DNA of 64,000 nucleotides from Serratia fonticola (GTDB lineage: Bacteria; Pseudomonadota; Gammaproteobacteria; Enterobacterales; Enterobacteriaceae). The DNA is taken from assembly GCF_006715025.1 (NCBI RefSeq), contig NZ_VFMK01000001.1, positions 2,170,001 to 2,234,000 on the forward strand. Direction: 5' to 3'. The notes under the pieces are model-generated. The model saw only the letters and a list, made by a program, of their open reading frames with translations, was not told the DNA's origin and made no database searches. Shown piece by piece: positions 61,305 to 64,000 of the stretch; the stretch's first letter is position 1, and every line of letters begins with the position of its first letter. A program made the translations under genes and the position numbers.

Positions 61305-62519
61305 TTACTGATGGTAGGTTTCGAGGAAACGGCCCAGTTTGCCAACCGCCATCTCCAACTCGTCGACGCGAGGCAGGGTGACGATGCGGACGTGATCGGG
61401 ATAAGGCCAGTTAAATGCGCTGCCTTGTACCAGCAGAACTTTTTCCTGCAGCAAGAGATCCAGCACCATTTTCTGATCGTCACGGATATTAAAACGCTTG
61501 GCATCAATACGCGGGAACATATAGAGCGCTCCCTGAGGTTTCACGCAGGAAACACCCGGAATGTCGTTCAGTAACTGCCAGGTACGTTCGCGTTGCTCAT
61601 ACAGGCGGCCACCGGGTTGAATAAATTCGCTGATGCTTTGGTAACCCCCAAGTGCCGTCTGAATGGCATGTTGCATCGGCACGTTGGCACACAGACGCAT
61701 GGATGCCAGCATTTCCAGCCCTTCAATATATCCTTTGGCATGCTTCTTCGGCCCGTTGAGTACCATCCACCCCTGGCGGAAACCCGCAACGCGATAGGTT
61801 TTTGACAGGCCGTTAAAAGTCACGGTCAGCAGGTCTGGCGCCAGCGCAGCGATGGAGTGGTGCTCCGCATCGTCATACAGGATCTTGTCGTAGATCTCAT
61901 CGGCGAAGATGATCAGGTCGTGCTGGCGTGCGATCTCAACGATCTGCTCCAGCAATTCTTTGCTGTAAACCGCGCCGGTTGGGTTATTGGGGTTGATAAT
62001 CACAATGCCGCGAGTGCGCGGGGTGATCTTGCTGCGGATATCGTCCAGATCCGGGAACCAGCCGGATTCTTCGTCGCAGATATAGTGCACGGCTTTGCCG
62101 CTGGAAAGCGAGACTGCGGCTGTCCACAGGGGATAATCAGGCGCCGGTACCAGCATCTCGTCACCGATGTTAAGCAATGCCTGCATAGATTGCACGATCA
62201 GTTCAGAGACACCGTTACCAATGTAGATATCCTCAACGGTCACATCCCGCATGTTGCGTGCCTGGTAGTGCTGCATGATCGCTTTACGTGCGGAGTAAAG
62301 CCCTTTGGAGTCGCAATAGCCTTGTGCGGTCGGGAGATTGCGGATCACATCTACCAGGATTTCATCGGGGGCATCAAAACCAAAGGGGGCAGGGTTACCG
62401 ATGTTCAGTTTGAGGACTTTGTTGCCTTCTTCTTCAAGACGCTTAGCTTCTTTGAGCACCGGGCCACGAATATCGTAGCAGACGTTGTCCAATTTGCTGG
62501 ATTTCTCAATGGGGGACAT
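61305..62519 (-). CDS. alaA: AlaA, glutamate-pyruvate aminotransferase
   Basis: This 404-residue class I aminotransferase has the conserved Asn-Asn-Pro-Thr-Gly near residue 178 and the PLP lysine in Leu-Ser-Lys-Thr-Tyr-Arg near residue 240. It makes alanine from pyruvate and glutamate. Gene order next to yfbR and lrhA follows E. coli. The start Met-Ser-Pro-Ile-Glu-Lys-Ser-Ser-Lys is the family start. Confidence 0.95.
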   Translation of the reverse strand: MSPIEKSSKLDNVCYDIRGPVLKEAKRLEEEGNKVLKLNIGNPAPFGFDAPDEILVDVIRNLPTAQGYCDSKGLYSARKAIMQHYQARNMRDVTVEDIYIGNGVSELIVQSMQALLNIGDEMLVPAPDYPLWTAAVSLSSGKAVHYICDEESGWFPDLDDIRSKITPRTRGIVIINPNNPTGAVYSKELLEQIVEIARQHDLIIFADEIYDKILYDDAEHHSIAALAPDLLTVTFNGLSKTYRVAGFRQGWMVLNGPKKHAKGYIEGLEMLASMRLCANVPMQHAIQTALGGYQSISEFIQPGGRLYEQRERTWQLLNDIPGVSCVKPQGALYMFPRIDAKRFNIRDDQKMVLDLLLQEKVLLVQGSAFNWPYPDHVRIVTLPRVDELEMAVGKLGRFLETYHQ

Positions 62520-63376
62520 AGAAAGTTGGGCCTTTTGCTTACATAGGGGGCATTCCTACCGTGGAACACCGCAATCTGTCCAATGTACTCCTGGAGGACA
62601 CGGTTTTGAAGGGTCATGCACGGCTTTGGTGCAAACGTTCAGCGTGAGCGGGTTTTTATGTGATGATGAGTCTGTCTTGTCTTATTTTGTGAAATAAAAC
62701 ACTATTAAATTGATATTGATAAGGTTTTTAAACTAAAAAATGTGACGGTCTTCGTGAGCAATTCTTGACACGAGGAACGGTTGAGAAACGGTTGATGAGG
62801 TGAGATGAATCCGAGGTGGTGAATCAACTGATAAGTAATTGTAAAAAGTTATGTGTATAGGAATTATCTTGTGGATGAAGATAGCTAACAATACCACAAT
62901 TGTATTTAAGTGGAATTGCATTAGATTACCTTCACTAAATAACTTAAATTTTTTTTAAGTAAACATGAGGGGCTTATAGCGATGAAAATTCTTACCATTT
63001 GAATTTATTAAGTTAGATAATAAATGTGTCTGTGGATACGCCGCAGAATACTAATATTTTGCACAAAAAATGACAATGAAATCGGGGGGGCTACTCCTTG
63101 TACAGCACGATCCGTGAGGATAAGGTCAGGTTTGAAAGTATAAGATCCCCGATCTTTCCGCGCGTAAGCACTTTTCGTCGTAACTTTTGGCTTTATCAAT
63201 AAGCTACTGCGATAGATCTTGGATAAAAGGCGATAGAGATAACGAAATATAAGTAATTTTTTTGCCCTCCTCTAATGAGTGGGGTACTGTCATGTGTGAC
63301 GCTTGCCCTTTTAGCGGCGTCTTGGAAATACACCAGGGTAGTTTGTAAATTAGAATTTAAAAAGTGAAGAAAACAC
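62520..63376. promoter_or_regulatory. 857 bp divergent alaA/lrhA spacer
   Basis: This A+T-rich spacer has no convincing gene. The first ~100 bp should hold the alaA promoter and the rest a long lrhA control region, as in E. coli where lrhA has an extended leader. Short frames at 62733-62921 and 63008-63199 have no family resemblance. No operator was identified. Confidence 0.5.
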
Positions 63377-64000
63377 TATGACAAGTGCAAATCGTCCGAT
63401 ACTTAATCTCGACCTCGATCTGCTAAGAACCTTTGTTGCTGTTGCTGATTTGAATACGTTTGCGGCGGCTGCCGTCGCCGTGTGCCGTACTCAATCTGCG
63501 GTCAGCCAACAAATGCAGCGGTTAGAGCAATTGGTTGGCAAAGAGTTGTTTGCTCGCCATGGGCGCAATAAATTATTAACCGAACACGGTATTCAGCTTC
63601 TCGGCTATGCCAGAAAGATCCTGCGTTTTAACGATGAAGCCTGTACCTCGCTGATGTTCAACAATATCAAAGGTGTTCTGACCATTGGGGCATCTGATGA
63701 TACTGCTGATACCATCCTTCCTTTTCTGCTCAATCGTGTGACGTCGGTTTATCCCAAACTGGCCATTGATGTTCGGGTTAAACGCAGCCCGTTCATGATA
63801 GACATGTTGAAGAACGGTGAAGTGGATCTGGCGATTACCACCGTAGATACCGAAGGACATCCACATATTGTCCTGCGTACTTCTCCTACGCTGTGGTATT
63901 GCGCTGCGGATTATCACTTCCAGCCAGGGGAACCGATCCCTCTGGTCGTGATGGACGAGCCAAGTCCATTCCGCACTATGGCCATCAAACATCTGGAAGC
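63377..64000 (+). CDS. lrhA: LrhA/PecT/HexA, LysR-family regulator (N-terminal part)
   Basis: The first 208 codons are visible and the gene runs off the right edge. A LysR helix-turn-helix (about residues 12-70, with Leu-Arg-Thr-Phe-Val-Ala-Val-Ala and Thr-Gln-Ser-Ala-Val-Ser-Gln-Gln-Met) is followed by part of the effector-binding domain. LrhA represses flagella in E. coli. Its orthologues PecT and HexA control pectinases in Dickeya and Pectobacterium, which is of interest beside the pectin genes here. Confidence 0.93.

Noticed and set aside
61857..62546. 229-codon open frame opposite alaA
   Set aside because: It lies almost wholly within alaA in antisense and is explained by codon bias.
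1..64000. CRISPR arrays, tRNA or rRNA genes, complete insertion sequences or prophage
   Set aside because: No regularly spaced repeats, cloverleaf genes or transposase frames were recognised on either strand.

Overview
The window looks like chromosomal DNA of an enterobacterium of the Yersiniaceae, most likely Serratia. Proteins such as PdxB, TruA, DedA, AccD, FolC, PurF, HisJQMP, Pta, AckA, YfbU and AlaA are close to their E. coli counterparts. The order pdxB-usg-truA-dedA-accD-folC-dedD-cvpA-purF-ubiX-hisJQMP-yfcH-folX-yfcG-yfcE-yfcD-pta-ackA-yfbV-yfbU-yfbT-yfbS-yfbR-alaA-lrhA matches the E. coli 50-52 min region. The genus is an inference. It rests on the scs and tct loci, the pectin-use genes, the Hcp module and the many ERIC-type repeats.

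Layout. 1-2.0 kb: end of a copper/thiol redox operon (scsB, scsC, scsD). 2.1-5.6 kb: a MocR regulator divergent from an EamA exporter, then a CatB-type acetyltransferase. Two inverted copies of an unidentified ~120 bp structured repeat flank this block. 5.8-11.0 kb: tricarboxylate uptake (tctC-tctB-tctA) divergent from its two-component system (tctD-tctE). 11.0-13.5 kb: a second EamA exporter divergent from an AraC regulator, and an orphan EcpA-like pilin. 13.8-30.0 kb: conserved core genes for pyridoxal, tRNA modification, fatty acid, folate and purine synthesis, and histidine uptake. The histidine operon has a textbook sigma-54/NtrC promoter.

Accessory DNA interrupts the core twice. The first block (30.3-39.0 kb, between yfcG and yfcE) holds a LuxR regulator, a tiny zinc-ribbon protein and a pectin-use set: ogl, kdgF, a TogT-like symporter, a PelX-like periplasmic exo-lyase, kduD and an RpiB-family isomerase standing where kduI would be expected. 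KdgR-like and CRP boxes sit in its promoters. The second block (40.4-52.4 kb, between yfcD and pta) holds a KdgM porin, a LacI-type regulator divergent from an ascorbate-type PTS with a split transketolase, an Hcp protein next to a probable effector/immunity pair, a decayed copy of the PTS IIC gene, and an orphan type 1 pilin.

How the genes work together. KdgM would admit oligogalacturonides through the outer membrane. PelX would trim them in the periplasm and the symporter would import them. Ogl would then cleave dimers, KdgF would linearise the unsaturated uronate, and the RpiB-family isomerase plus KduD would carry it to 2-keto-3-deoxygluconate. The PTS/transketolase operon probably imports and phosphorylates a ketose and then transfers two carbons from it; its substrate cannot be read from sequence. 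The right end (52.5-64 kb) returns to core genes: pta-ackA with an ERIC element between them, then yfbV to alaA and the start of lrhA, the orthologue of the virulence/pectinase regulators PecT and HexA.
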